Assembly: GCA_900548275.1 (NCBI GenBank)
Contig: URJY01000005.1
Coordinates: forward strand, 10,610 to 74,609
Direction: 5' to 3'
DNA: 64,000 nt
Origin: an uncultured Opitutales bacterium
Lineage (GTDB): Bacteria > Verrucomicrobiota > Verrucomicrobiia > Opitutales > Intestinicryptomonadaceae
The notes under the pieces are model-generated. The model had not been told where the DNA came from. It did not search any database and saw nothing but the letters and a program-made list of their open reading frames with translations. The position numbers and the translations under genes are program-made. Numbering within the stretch: the first letter of the stretch is position 1; the number at the start of each line of letters is the position of its first letter. Below are positions 25,372 through 33,850 of the stretch, in pieces.

Positions 25372-26922
25372 ATGTCGAAAAGGCGCGTGGGCAAATTAAG
25401 AAAATATCTGGCGGTGTTCTTCGGTATGCTAAGCCTGTTTTTTGCGGGTATCGCGCTGAAGAACAAGCTACAGGGCACGGCGGAAGTCGGCGAAGATACC
25501 CGCCGAACCGACGCAACCTGCTGCCGCTGGGGGGCGGAAACGGAGGCAACCGCCCGATGCGCGGGCAGGCTCGTGTTCGCCGTGCGCGGCGACGCCGACG
25601 ACTTCAAGCCCTCGAAAGCCGCGCGAAAAACACTCGCCGACCACTACGTTTCGGTCTGCATTCCGCCCCAAAAATATCCCGCCGACATTGCGGTAATCGA
25701 CCACTTCTTCGCGTCGGCAATCGGGCGCAAGACGGCGTTCAAGGCGGGAATATTTTCACCGAACCTCGTGCCGATTTATATGACTTCAAAGGTCGAAACG
25801 GCGAACGGGCGCGTCGTGCCGAATCTCGAAAACGCGATTCTGGGCGCGGCTGCGCAGTTCGAAAAAAATCCGACCGCGCTGAAGTCCAAGGCGAGAACGG
25901 CGGCGAGAATAGCCGACGCGCCGTCCGACTTCGCAATCCCCGCCGACATTTTCGCGGCGGGCGGCAGGCTCGGCTTTTTCTATTCCGAAAGCGCGCGGCT
26001 TTTCACATATTTTTCGAATCCGCGCACGCTCGGCGCGTCGCCCGCCGAACTTTCCGAAAATGCGCGTCTGGCGTTTAGAATCGCCGAAACCGACATACGG
26101 CAGCTCGCCGCGCGCGCGGCTTCGCTTTCGGCACTCGAAATGCTCTGCGCGCGCATCGCATCGCCCGCCGAACCCCCGACCTCGCGCCTGCTCTTTTTGC
26201 GCGCGCTTTCGGAATCCGAATACGTCGCGAAAAACCCCAAGGCTGCGCGGTTCTTCCTGCATTTCGCGGGGCGGATTGCCGACGCGCCCGAACAAGCCCA
26301 GCCCTTTGCGCCCGACAAAAAGCCGCAGGTGCGCGACATCGCCCTGACCGTACCGATTCTCCTGCGGGCGTACGGATTTTCGGGCGACAACCGCTATTTG
26401 AAAAGGGCGCACGCGGCGGGGAAAATCCTCGAGCGCGCGGCGGCTTCGCGCGGCGTGATGGAGTCGGTGCTCGGCGAAAAATCGGAAGCCTCCGCTCTCG
26501 AGTACGTGCTTTGCGCGCGCGCGTTTTTCGAGCTTTCGAAATTCGGCGATGCGCAAAACGCAAGGAACGCCGTCCGCGTCCTCGACAGGCTCGACGAACT
26601 CTTTATGACGCCGCTCGGCGTGTGGTCGATAAACTCGAAAAATTCGGCGTTCGCCAAGATTTCGCGCACCGTCTTCACGCGCGACTCCGAACTTCCGTCG
26701 TACGTCGGCGAAGCCGCGCAGCTTTTCGCCGAAGACAAAAATCTTAAAAACCGCGCCGCCGCACCCGTGCTCAAGCGGCTCGCGGCGGCTGCAATAGCAA
26801 CGTCCCCGCTCGAAAGCGGACAATGGGGCTCGCTGAAACTTTCGCTCGTGCCGTCTTTCGAATCGCCGAAAATGCGCGCGCCCGAAAAATCGGTGGCGGC
26901 AACCGACACGCTCGGCAGATAA
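25372..26922 (+). CDS. Membrane-anchored protein, DUF255/thioredoxin-domain-like
   Basis: 516 aa beginning with a basic N terminus and a transmembrane anchor (about 12-28). Residues around 65-170 weakly recall the thioredoxin-like part of the YyaL/SSP411 group, including SPNLVPIYM, but no CxxC active-site pair is in the expected place (a CC pair lies near residue 50). Residues 240-480 look like helical repeats, as in a toroid. A GGAG Shine-Dalgarno 7 nt before ATG 25372 supports this start. Family assignment is tentative. Confidence 0.55.
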   Translation: MSKRRVGKLRKYLAVFFGMLSLFFAGIALKNKLQGTAEVGEDTRRTDATCCRWGAETEATARCAGRLVFAVRGDADDFKPSKAARKTLADHYVSVCIPPQKYPADIAVIDHFFASAIGRKTAFKAGIFSPNLVPIYMTSKVETANGRVVPNLENAILGAAAQFEKNPTALKSKARTAARIADAPSDFAIPADIFAAGGRLGFFYSESARLFTYFSNPRTLGASPAELSENARLAFRIAETDIRQLAARAASLSALEMLCARIASPAEPPTSRLLFLRALSESEYVAKNPKAARFFLHFAGRIADAPEQAQPFAPDKKPQVRDIALTVPILLRAYGFSGDNRYLKRAHAAGKILERAAASRGVMESVLGEKSEASALEYVLCARAFFELSKFGDAQNARNAVRVLDRLDELFMTPLGVWSINSKNSAFAKISRTVFTRDSELPSYVGEAAQLFAEDKNLKNRAAAPVLKRLAAAAIATSPLESGQWGSLKLSLVPSFESPKMRAPEKSVAATDTLGR

Positions 26923-26971
26923 CGCTTCCGCCGACAAAATCCGACGCCACGCGCCGAACCCGAGCGCGCGG

Positions 26972-28093
26972 CTACGAAAGCAACTTCACCCTGCGCTCGT
27001 TGCGCGGTATCGAAACGTCGATGGTCGTGCCCTCTCCGCGCCTGCTCTTGATGTCGATATGCCCGCCGTGCGCCCGCACGATGGCGTTTATAATCATCAT
27101 ACCCAAGCCGTGCCCGTTGGGTTTCGTGGTAAAATAAGGCTCGAAAATTTTCGAAAGCTCGTCTTCGGTCATACCGCAGCCGCTGTCGGCAAACGAAATC
27201 TTCACGAAGTCGTCGTCGCTTGTAGCCTTGATTTTTATCGAACCGCCCTCCTCCATCGATTCGATGGCGTTCTTGATTATGTTGAAGTAAAGCTGCTTCA
27301 GCAGGTTTTCGTCGGCACAAACAGTGGGAAGGGCGTTTTCGGAATCGACATCTACCGAAATTTTCAAATTCAAAAGCTGCTCGTTCAGAATTTTCAGCGT
27401 TTCGGCAAGCGGCTTTATCGGGTCGCATTCCGACACGTTCGGGCGCATCGGGCGAAGTGCCTTGAGGAAGTTCTCGATTATGCCGTCGAGCCGCGAGACC
27501 TCCGACGTGCATATTTCGACAGATTCCGAAATCTGCGCCAACGCCTGCGCTTCGCCGATTTTCTCGGCAAGTTTGGCGAGCCTGCGCTTTACGAGCTGCA
27601 GGTGGATGTTTATCGAATTTAGCGGATTGCCGAGCTCGTGCGCGACGCCCGAAGCAAGGTTGAGCACCGAAGCAATCTTTTCGCTTTCTATCCGCTCTTC
27701 GGTCGAACGCCTGTCCTGCGTAATGTCGTTTAGAATCAGCGCGTACGTGTCTATTCCCTCGCCGAAGTTGAAGGGTATCACCTGCGCGCTGAGAACGCGC
27801 GGTTCGGGATAGGTAATTTCGAACTCGCGCATGACGACGTTGTCGTCGCGCGAGACAGCCTCGAACGCGTCGTCTATTCCGTGGAGGAGCTTGAAGACCG
27901 ACGGGAACGTTTCGCCCAAGCCGAATATCGACTTTGCGAAGTTGTTTGCAAAATGTATTTCGCCGTTCGAATCGACGACGACAATCGCCGAGCGGATTGC
28001 GTTGAAGACCGTTTCGACGCGCGAAAGGTCGCGCACAAGCCGCTTGTTTTTGCGGAGCAGCTGCCCGAACGATTTTTTGCCGTCGCCGTCCAT
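26972..28093 (-). CDS. Cytoplasmic PAS sensor histidine kinase
   Basis: 373 aa without membrane segments. PAS domain at about 25-130, H-box with His152 in AHELGNPLNSI, N-box IIKNAIESM, G1 DSGCGM, F-box FEPYFTTK and G2 GHGLGM. Belongs to the NtrB-like/soluble kinase type that senses an intracellular cue. No response regulator is encoded nearby. It starts 6 nt after hisD and is probably co-transcribed with it. Confidence 0.92.
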   Translation of the reverse strand: MDGDGKKSFGQLLRKNKRLVRDLSRVETVFNAIRSAIVVVDSNGEIHFANNFAKSIFGLGETFPSVFKLLHGIDDAFEAVSRDDNVVMREFEITYPEPRVLSAQVIPFNFGEGIDTYALILNDITQDRRSTEERIESEKIASVLNLASGVAHELGNPLNSINIHLQLVKRRLAKLAEKIGEAQALAQISESVEICTSEVSRLDGIIENFLKALRPMRPNVSECDPIKPLAETLKILNEQLLNLKISVDVDSENALPTVCADENLLKQLYFNIIKNAIESMEEGGSIKIKATSDDDFVKISFADSGCGMTEDELSKIFEPYFTTKPNGHGLGMMIINAIVRAHGGHIDIKSRRGEGTTIDVSIPRNERRVKLLS

Positions 28094-28099
28094 ATGCTG

Positions 28100-29383
28100 C
28101 TACTTGAGGCGTTGGAGCAGACTGCCGTAGTGCGCGTCGAGCGACTCCATTTTGCCGAACGCCACAACCACGTCGCGCGCCTTTGCAATCGACTTTTTGT
28201 CGTACTTGACGAACGAACTTCTGCGCATAAAGTCCACAATCTGGAGACCGCCCGAGAACCTGCCCGTGCGCCCCGTAGGGAGCGTGTGGCTGGGGCCCGC
28301 GGTGAAGTCGCCCAAGACTGTCGGGGTATACTCGCCCGCGAGAACCGCGCCCGCCGTCGTGATTTTGCCGACGAGCTTTTCGGGCGACGCAATCTGAAGT
28401 TCCATATGCTCGGGCGCGACATAGTTCGCCACTTCCGCCGCCGCGTCGAGATTCGGGACGACCACAACGTAGCAGCCGTCGGCGATAATCTTCTTGAGCT
28501 TTTCGGCGCGGGAAAGTTCGGGCGCGAGCTTTTCAATCTGTTTGCGGACGGCTTCGACGACTTTTTTCGAAGTGCAGACAAGGAAAATCTTCTCCTTGCC
28601 GCTGCCGTGTTCCGCCTGAGAAAGCAGGTCGGCGGCTATGTAGCGCGGGTTCGCCGAAGCGTCGGCGACGACGAGAACTTCGCTCGGCCCGGGGAGGAGG
28701 TCGCAGCCTACCTCGCCGAAGAGCCTGCGCTTTGCCTCGATGACAAACGCGTTCCCCGGTCCGAAAAGTTTGTCGACGGGCTTGATTGTCTGCGTGCCGA
28801 CACCCATTGCGGCAATCGCCTGCGCCCCGCCGATTTTGCGGATTTCTTTGACGCCCAAAAGACCGAGCGCGCAAAGGATGTGCGGATTTACGGAGCCGTC
28901 GCGCGCGGGCGGCGTGCAGACGCAGATTTCGGGGCAGCCCGCAATCTTCGCAAGCGTAACGGTCATTACGACCGTCGAAACGAGCGGCGCACTGCCACCG
29001 GGGATGTAAATGCCGACGCGGTTTATGGGATAGAAATTTTCGCCGATTGTCGCACCGTGCGGATTCTTCGCGCGCCAATTTTTGGGCTTTGTATGCAGAT
29101 GGTACGCCTTAACCGACGCGATTGCCTCGCGCATTGCCTTTTTGTCGGACGCGGAAACGAGTTTCGCGGCGGCTTTCATTTCGGCTTCGGAAACGGCGGT
29201 GTCGGAGATGTCCGCGCCGTCGAATTTTTTCGTAAGCTCGCGCACGGCGGCGTCTCCGCGACTGCGCACGGCGGCTATGACCGAATCGACAGCCGAAACG
29301 ATTTCGGGCGAAAGGGCGACCGACTCGCACGCCTTTTTCAAATCTTCGGCAAACGTGGCCGACTTGTAGTCTAAAATCTTCAT
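28100..29383 (-). CDS. hisD: Histidinol dehydrogenase
   Basis: Catalyses the last two oxidations of histidine synthesis using NAD and zinc. 427 aa of normal length with the family signature around VAPEHMELQ and the region ending GPSHTLPTGRTGRFSGGL. No other his gene is present in the window, so it is separated from the pathway. It shares its transcript with the downstream histidine kinase and follows polB by 70 nt. Confidence 0.95.
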   Translation of the reverse strand: MKILDYKSATFAEDLKKACESVALSPEIVSAVDSVIAAVRSRGDAAVRELTKKFDGADISDTAVSEAEMKAAAKLVSASDKKAMREAIASVKAYHLHTKPKNWRAKNPHGATIGENFYPINRVGIYIPGGSAPLVSTVVMTVTLAKIAGCPEICVCTPPARDGSVNPHILCALGLLGVKEIRKIGGAQAIAAMGVGTQTIKPVDKLFGPGNAFVIEAKRRLFGEVGCDLLPGPSEVLVVADASANPRYIAADLLSQAEHGSGKEKIFLVCTSKKVVEAVRKQIEKLAPELSRAEKLKKIIADGCYVVVVPNLDAAAEVANYVAPEHMELQIASPEKLVGKITTAGAVLAGEYTPTVLGDFTAGPSHTLPTGRTGRFSGGLQIVDFMRRSSFVKYDKKSIAKARDVVVAFGKMESLDAHYGSLLQRLK

Positions 29384-29453
29384 ACCCTCCCAATATCTGA
29401 AAAACCGCGCGGTAAATCAACGAAAAACCGCGCCGATTTTCCGAAAAATGCGC

Positions 29454-31643
29454 TCAAAACAATTCGCCCTGAACCTGCGCTTCGCCGCCGGCCAAATCGG
29501 CAAAACGCTTCCGCCAGTCGTCGATTTTGGCTACATAATACTGGGCGTCGTAGGGCGCGTACTGCGGGTCGAAATCGGAAACGGGACGCGCCTTTTTCCA
29601 GTCGGCGTCGCGCGGATTCGCGCCGCGTGCGATGTAGTAAAGCACCTTGTCGCCCGCCTCGGGCTTAGGATTCATCAGCAAGGCAGCCTCGAGCGCGGCG
29701 CGCCTGCCCCGCCCTGTCTTGGCAATGTCGGACTCGTACTGTGCGGGAGACTTGCCTATGTACTCGCCTTTCGCCAAGTCCTCCACGGGCGTTTTTCCCG
29801 AAAGAATCGCCGCTTTCGCGCGTTCGATTTCAAGCGGCACTTGGTCGTCGCGCCCCAATAACAGGTCAGCCACCATCGTTTCGGTGAGCTTTCGCAGGTA
29901 CGGCTCGGTCGCCCTGTTGCGGAACGCCGAACCGCGCAGGGTGATTTTCCCGTTCTCGAGAAGTGCGTAGTTTTTCGCCTTGTAGCAAAGCATTGCGTCG
30001 AACTTTCCGTCGAAGTCCAAATCCACGCCCTGCGGCAGAACGGACGAAGCCCTCTCCAAAAGCCCGAGCGGATTTTCGAAATATTTTTCGCTCGAAAGAT
30101 AGATGCCGTCGGTGTCGGCCTCGAGAACGACGCAGCCCTGCGCGGCGAAGAAGTCGATGAGCTTTACGAGCAGCTCGCGCCCCGCCGAAGTTATCTCGGA
30201 GGCGAGCGAAGCGTCCCCGAAAGTGGCGGTCGAAAGCCCGAGATAGCCGTAGAACGAATTTATCAAAATCTTGTAGCTTTTCTGGCGCGCGTCGTACTCC
30301 CTGCGCAGCGACTTGTCGGTTGTCTCGCGGGCGAGCTTTTTGTACTTGAGCCTGTACTCGCGCAGCTTGCGCAGCTCGTCGAGAAACACGCCAAGATAGT
30401 CGTTGCGCGGACATTTGCCGATAACGAGCATCAAGCTCGGATACAGCGAAGCCACGTCGTAGTGCAGCACGTTCCTGAATACGCCCGTCGCGAACGACTC
30501 CGACAGCGCGCCCTCGATATACTCGCCCCTCGCGGGCAGGGGCAACGCCGCGCGCGTCTTCAGATACTTTTCCAAAAACACGCTCTCGACCTTCATTCCG
30601 CTGCCGCGCAGCAGACATTCCTGAAGCGTCATCGGGAAATTGTTCACCTGAGCGACGTAGGTGGGCAAAAGCTTTTCGGCAAGCCCCGCCGTCTCGCGCA
30701 GGTCGTCGGAAAGATAGGCGCGGAAAGTCTTGCGGTCGGTTTCGAACATATCGCCGATTTTGTCGCCCTTGATGTACGTGCGGGTCGAGGGGTCGCTGAT
30801 TCCGAAGTGTATCGCCGACTCCTTGAGCGTGTACGAAAGCATTTCGCGCGCGCCGATGTCGTAGAGCTGCACGAGAATGAGCGTGTCTACAACCGTGCGC
30901 CCCGCGATGTCGCAGCGCGTGTAGGCGAAAGTGCGCTCGGCTATCGTAAGGCGGCTCTTGCGGAACGAAACGCCTCCGTCGAAACGCCCCCACGACATCG
31001 GAACTTTCAGACGCTTCGAACGCTCGGCGATATACGGCAGGTCGAATTTGAAGATGTTGTGCCCCTCGATTGTGTCGGGGTCGCGGGCGAGAATTTCGGC
31101 GCGGACTTTTTCGAGAAGCTCCCGCTCGGCGTCGTCGGTGAAATCGGCTATCTCGACGATTTTTTCGCCGCCGATTCCCGAAAGCCCCACGGCGATTATC
31201 CTGTCGCCCGCGTGCTTTGCCGACGGGAATCCCATGCCGTCGGCGCAACGGACTTCTATGTCGAGCTGCAGTCGGCGCAGCTTAGAAAACGGCATACCCG
31301 CAAACATACGCCCGCCCGACTCGCTTAAATACTGGTTTTCGACGCTCGAAATTCTGTCGGCGGGCAGCGACTTGTCGCGCGACTTGAAGTATTTGTCCAT
31401 ATCGTCGGAGTTCTCGAAAAACGCGACGGTGTCGAGCGGAGTCTGCGGAACGCCGCCGTCGGGCTTTTTCAGCGGAACGAAATTCGCCCAATCGCAGCGC
31501 GCGTCGGCGCACGTCCAAAGGAACGGGTCGAACTTGACAGAGGCTTCGCGCCGCGCCCCCGAACCGTCGTCGAGACAAAGCAAAATGTCGCCCCCCGAAC
31601 TTTTAATTCCGCATATCGATTCCCTAAATTCGTCGTTTGCCAT
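29454..31643 (-). CDS. Family-B DNA polymerase (Pol II-like)
   Basis: 729 aa. The 3'-5' exonuclease motif LDIE lies at 128-130 (D128, E130), followed by an Exo II-like segment HNIFKFDLPYI near 195. Polymerase motif A is DVASLYPS at 396-403, motif B is KILINSFYG at 458-466 and motif C is DTDG at 510-513. All catalytic aspartates are present, so it should be active. Likely a repair or translesion/replication-restart polymerase. Shorter than archaeal replicative enzymes. Confidence 0.9.
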   Translation of the reverse strand: MANDEFRESICGIKSSGGDILLCLDDGSGARREASVKFDPFLWTCADARCDWANFVPLKKPDGGVPQTPLDTVAFFENSDDMDKYFKSRDKSLPADRISSVENQYLSESGGRMFAGMPFSKLRRLQLDIEVRCADGMGFPSAKHAGDRIIAVGLSGIGGEKIVEIADFTDDAERELLEKVRAEILARDPDTIEGHNIFKFDLPYIAERSKRLKVPMSWGRFDGGVSFRKSRLTIAERTFAYTRCDIAGRTVVDTLILVQLYDIGAREMLSYTLKESAIHFGISDPSTRTYIKGDKIGDMFETDRKTFRAYLSDDLRETAGLAEKLLPTYVAQVNNFPMTLQECLLRGSGMKVESVFLEKYLKTRAALPLPARGEYIEGALSESFATGVFRNVLHYDVASLYPSLMLVIGKCPRNDYLGVFLDELRKLREYRLKYKKLARETTDKSLRREYDARQKSYKILINSFYGYLGLSTATFGDASLASEITSAGRELLVKLIDFFAAQGCVVLEADTDGIYLSSEKYFENPLGLLERASSVLPQGVDLDFDGKFDAMLCYKAKNYALLENGKITLRGSAFRNRATEPYLRKLTETMVADLLLGRDDQVPLEIERAKAAILSGKTPVEDLAKGEYIGKSPAQYESDIAKTGRGRRAALEAALLMNPKPEAGDKVLYYIARGANPRDADWKKARPVSDFDPQYAPYDAQYYVAKIDDWRKRFADLAGGEAQVQGELF

Positions 31644-31681
31644 AGAAAAATGCTTGCCGATTCCGCGAATATTTTCAAACT

Positions 31682-31687
31682 TATAAT
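31682..31687 (+). promoter_or_regulatory. Possible -10 element for adk
   Basis: Perfect TATAAT 17 nt upstream of the adk ATG in the gap between polB and adk. No matching -35 at standard spacing, so the leader would be very short. Confidence 0.35.
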
Positions 31688-31703
31688 CTTATTTTCACGA
31701 AAA

Positions 31704-32372
31704 ATGAAGAAAGCAAATCTGATAATGTTGGGCGCACCGGGAAGCGGCAAGGGAACGCGCGCGGTCGCCATTTGCGAAGTTATGGGTATTGTGCAGGTCG
31801 CCACGGGAGACCTCTTCCGCAATAACCTCAAAAACGGCACGCCGCTCGGACAGCTCGCCAAGTCGTATATGGACAAGGGCGAACTCGTGCCCGACGACGT
31901 AACCGCGGCGATGGTCAAAGACCGCCTGTCGCAGCCCGACACCGAAAAGGGCTTCGTGCTCGACGGCTTCCCCCGCACAATCAAACAGGCGGAAATGCTC
32001 GACAAAATGCTCGCCGAACTCGGCAGGGAAATTGCGGCGGTAATCTACCTCGACGTTCCCGACGAGGAAATCGTGAAGAGAATTTCGGGCAGAATGATAT
32101 GCGAAAAGTGCCAAGCCCCCTACCACAAGGTCTTCACGCCCCCGAAAGTCGAAGGCGTATGCGACAAGTGCGGCGGCAAGCTCTACACACGCGACGACGA
32201 CAAGCCCGAAACCGTCAAGAAACGTCTCGAAGTCTTCCGCAGCACAACACTGCCGCTTGTCGATTTCTATTCGAAAAAGGGTCTGATAGTACCGATTCCC
32301 CCCGAACTTTCAAAGGCGGGCGCAATCGCCGATATGACCGACCTCTGCCGCAATCTCGGATTCCTGAAATAA
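31704..32372 (+). CDS. adk: Adenylate kinase, zinc-LID type
   Basis: Interconverts AMP+ATP and 2 ADP. 222 aa. The P-loop GAPGSGKGT is at 9-17, the DGFPRT motif near 86, and the LID carries a four-cysteine zinc site (CEKCQ and CDKCG). ATG 31704 (MKKANLIMLG) places the P-loop at the usual distance; the upstream extension is not conserved. Followed 4 nt later by a phosphoesterase gene. Confidence 0.96.
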   Translation: MKKANLIMLGAPGSGKGTRAVAICEVMGIVQVATGDLFRNNLKNGTPLGQLAKSYMDKGELVPDDVTAAMVKDRLSQPDTEKGFVLDGFPRTIKQAEMLDKMLAELGREIAAVIYLDVPDEEIVKRISGRMICEKCQAPYHKVFTPPKVEGVCDKCGGKLYTRDDDKPETVKKRLEVFRSTTLPLVDFYSKKGLIVPIPPELSKAGAIADMTDLCRNLGFLK

Positions 32373-32376
32373 CCAG

Positions 32377-33267
32377 ATGCGGATTTTCTTCATAGGCGAT
32401 ATTGTCGGCAAGCCGGGGCGCAAAATCGTAGCCGAGAACCTGCCGTCCATTCGAGAGAGGCTGAACGTGGATTTCGTCGTGGCAAACGGCGAAAACTCCG
32501 CGGGCGGCAACGGCATAACGAAAAATATGGCGGAGGAACTCTTCCGCGCGGGTATCGACGCACTCACGCTCGGCGACCACATCTGGGACCAACGCTGCTT
32601 CGAGGTCGAAATAGACTCGCTCGAAAACCTCTGCCGCCCCGCAAACGTCCCGCGAGACAACCCGGGGCGCGAGTTCGTGGTTGTCGAAAGAAACGGGATG
32701 AAACTGGGCGTGTTCAGCCTGCTCGGTCAAACGCTTATGAAGATAAAATCGGACTGTCCGTTCGCGGCGGCTTCGCGGGTCGTAAACGAACTCGCGCCGC
32801 TGTGCGACGCAGTGCTGCTCGACTTCCACGCCGAAACATCGTCCGAAAAAGTCTCGATGGGATGGCATATGGACGGCAAAATTCAGGCGGTTGTCGGCAC
32901 GCACACGCACATTCCCACAAACGACGCGCGCATACTTCCGCAGGGACTGGCGTTTCTGTCCGACGCGGGAATGACGGGCCCGTGGAACTCGTGCCTCGGC
33001 AGAAAGTGGGAGCCGATTCTGCAAAAATTCATCGACGGCCGCCCGCGCCACTTCATTATGGCGGAGGGCGACAACCGAATCTGCGCGGTTCTGATAGACG
33101 TCGACACGCAGACAAAACGCGCGGTAAACATAGAACCGTTCATCTACCCGCCGTTCTCAAATACCGCCGAACTCTGGCAAAAAGCAAGAGACGAAGAGGA
33201 AGCCCAACGACAGGCAAAACTTGCCGCAGAAGCCGCAGAAGCATCTTCGGAAGCAAAAAGCGAGTAG
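32377..33267 (+). CDS. YmdB-type metallophosphoesterase
   Basis: 296 aa, TIGR00282/YmdB family (cyclic nucleotide 2',3'-phosphodiesterases, involved in stress and sporulation signalling in Bacillus). Metal ligands are visible in GDIVG (residue 7), NGENSAGG, GDHIWD, DFHAE and GTHTHIPT. The third motif has GDH where most family members have GNH. The C-terminal 30 residues are a low-complexity Ala/Glu tail. Coupled to adk. Confidence 0.9.
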   Translation: MRIFFIGDIVGKPGRKIVAENLPSIRERLNVDFVVANGENSAGGNGITKNMAEELFRAGIDALTLGDHIWDQRCFEVEIDSLENLCRPANVPRDNPGREFVVVERNGMKLGVFSLLGQTLMKIKSDCPFAAASRVVNELAPLCDAVLLDFHAETSSEKVSMGWHMDGKIQAVVGTHTHIPTNDARILPQGLAFLSDAGMTGPWNSCLGRKWEPILQKFIDGRPRHFIMAEGDNRICAVLIDVDTQTKRAVNIEPFIYPPFSNTAELWQKARDEEEAQRQAKLAAEAAEASSEAKSE

Positions 33268-33368
33268 TCGGGGCTTGTGGAGTAAAATTCCGCCTCCCTC
33301 AAATCGAAGCAGGAAACAAATCATCCAAGCCAATTAAAACGCAATGCGATGCGTTCTCTTGGGGATGT

Positions 33369-33659
33369 TTACGCGAGAACCGCATCAAGTACGGCTTTGG
33401 GGTGTTTTTTTGCGACTTTTATGAGGGTAACGGCTGCTCCCGTCGGATTTCGATGCCCCTGCTCCCAATTTCTCAATGTTGACACGCTTATTCCGAACGC
33501 CGTTGCAAATTGCGTTTGGGTCATATTGAGCTTGTGCCTAACATCGGTAATTTCGTTCTTTTCAAGCTTCGTAGCCTTTGAGGGCTTCATCTTTCCGGAA
33601 CGAATAGCCTTCATTTGTTTGACGCTTTCAAGCAGATCGTTAAAAAGTTTTTCTTCCAT
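33369..33659 (-). CDS. NadS/HigA-like antitoxin (HTH)
   Basis: 96 aa. Helix-turn-helix at about residues 44-68 (TQTQFATAFGISVSTLRNWEQG). This matches the antitoxin side of RelE/HigB-type pairs (NadS family), which binds its own promoter. A good Shine-Dalgarno GGAGG stands 6 nt before the ATG. The adjacent upstream toxin survives only as a C-terminal remnant. Confidence 0.85.
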   Translation of the reverse strand: MEEKLFNDLLESVKQMKAIRSGKMKPSKATKLEKNEITDVRHKLNMTQTQFATAFGISVSTLRNWEQGHRNPTGAAVTLIKVAKKHPKAVLDAVLA

Positions 33660-33668
33660 TGCTGCCTC

Positions 33669-33755
33669 CTAATCAATTAAGTCGGTTAAAATTTTCAGTT
33701 GTTTAGGCGTCAGATTCTCCTGACGGTTCTTCTTATATGCAACCGCCACACGCAG
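33669..33755 (-). pseudogene. C-terminal remnant of a RelE/HigB-type toxin
   Basis: Minus strand, directly upstream of the antitoxin. The 28 codons end ILTDLID-stop and read like the conserved tail of this toxin family (VAVAYKKNRQENLTPKQL). In the same frame, an in-frame TGA at 33756-33758 precedes CTG, so no start or N terminus exists. The truncation leaves the antitoxin without an intact toxin. Confidence 0.7.
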
Positions 33756-33779
33756 TCATTGACGTAGTATTGTAAAACA

Positions 33780-33813
33780 TAAAACGCGCAAACAACCCAT
33801 GTTTGCGCGTTTT
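33780..33813 (-). terminator. Terminator after the DEAD-box helicase
   Basis: AAAACGCGCAAAC and GTTTGCGCGTTTT pair around a short loop, giving a strong stem and a T-rich end on the minus strand. Confidence 0.88.
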
Positions 33814-33850
33814 CAACAAGCCCGAAGAAGGCTTTCGGCAACACCGCAAA

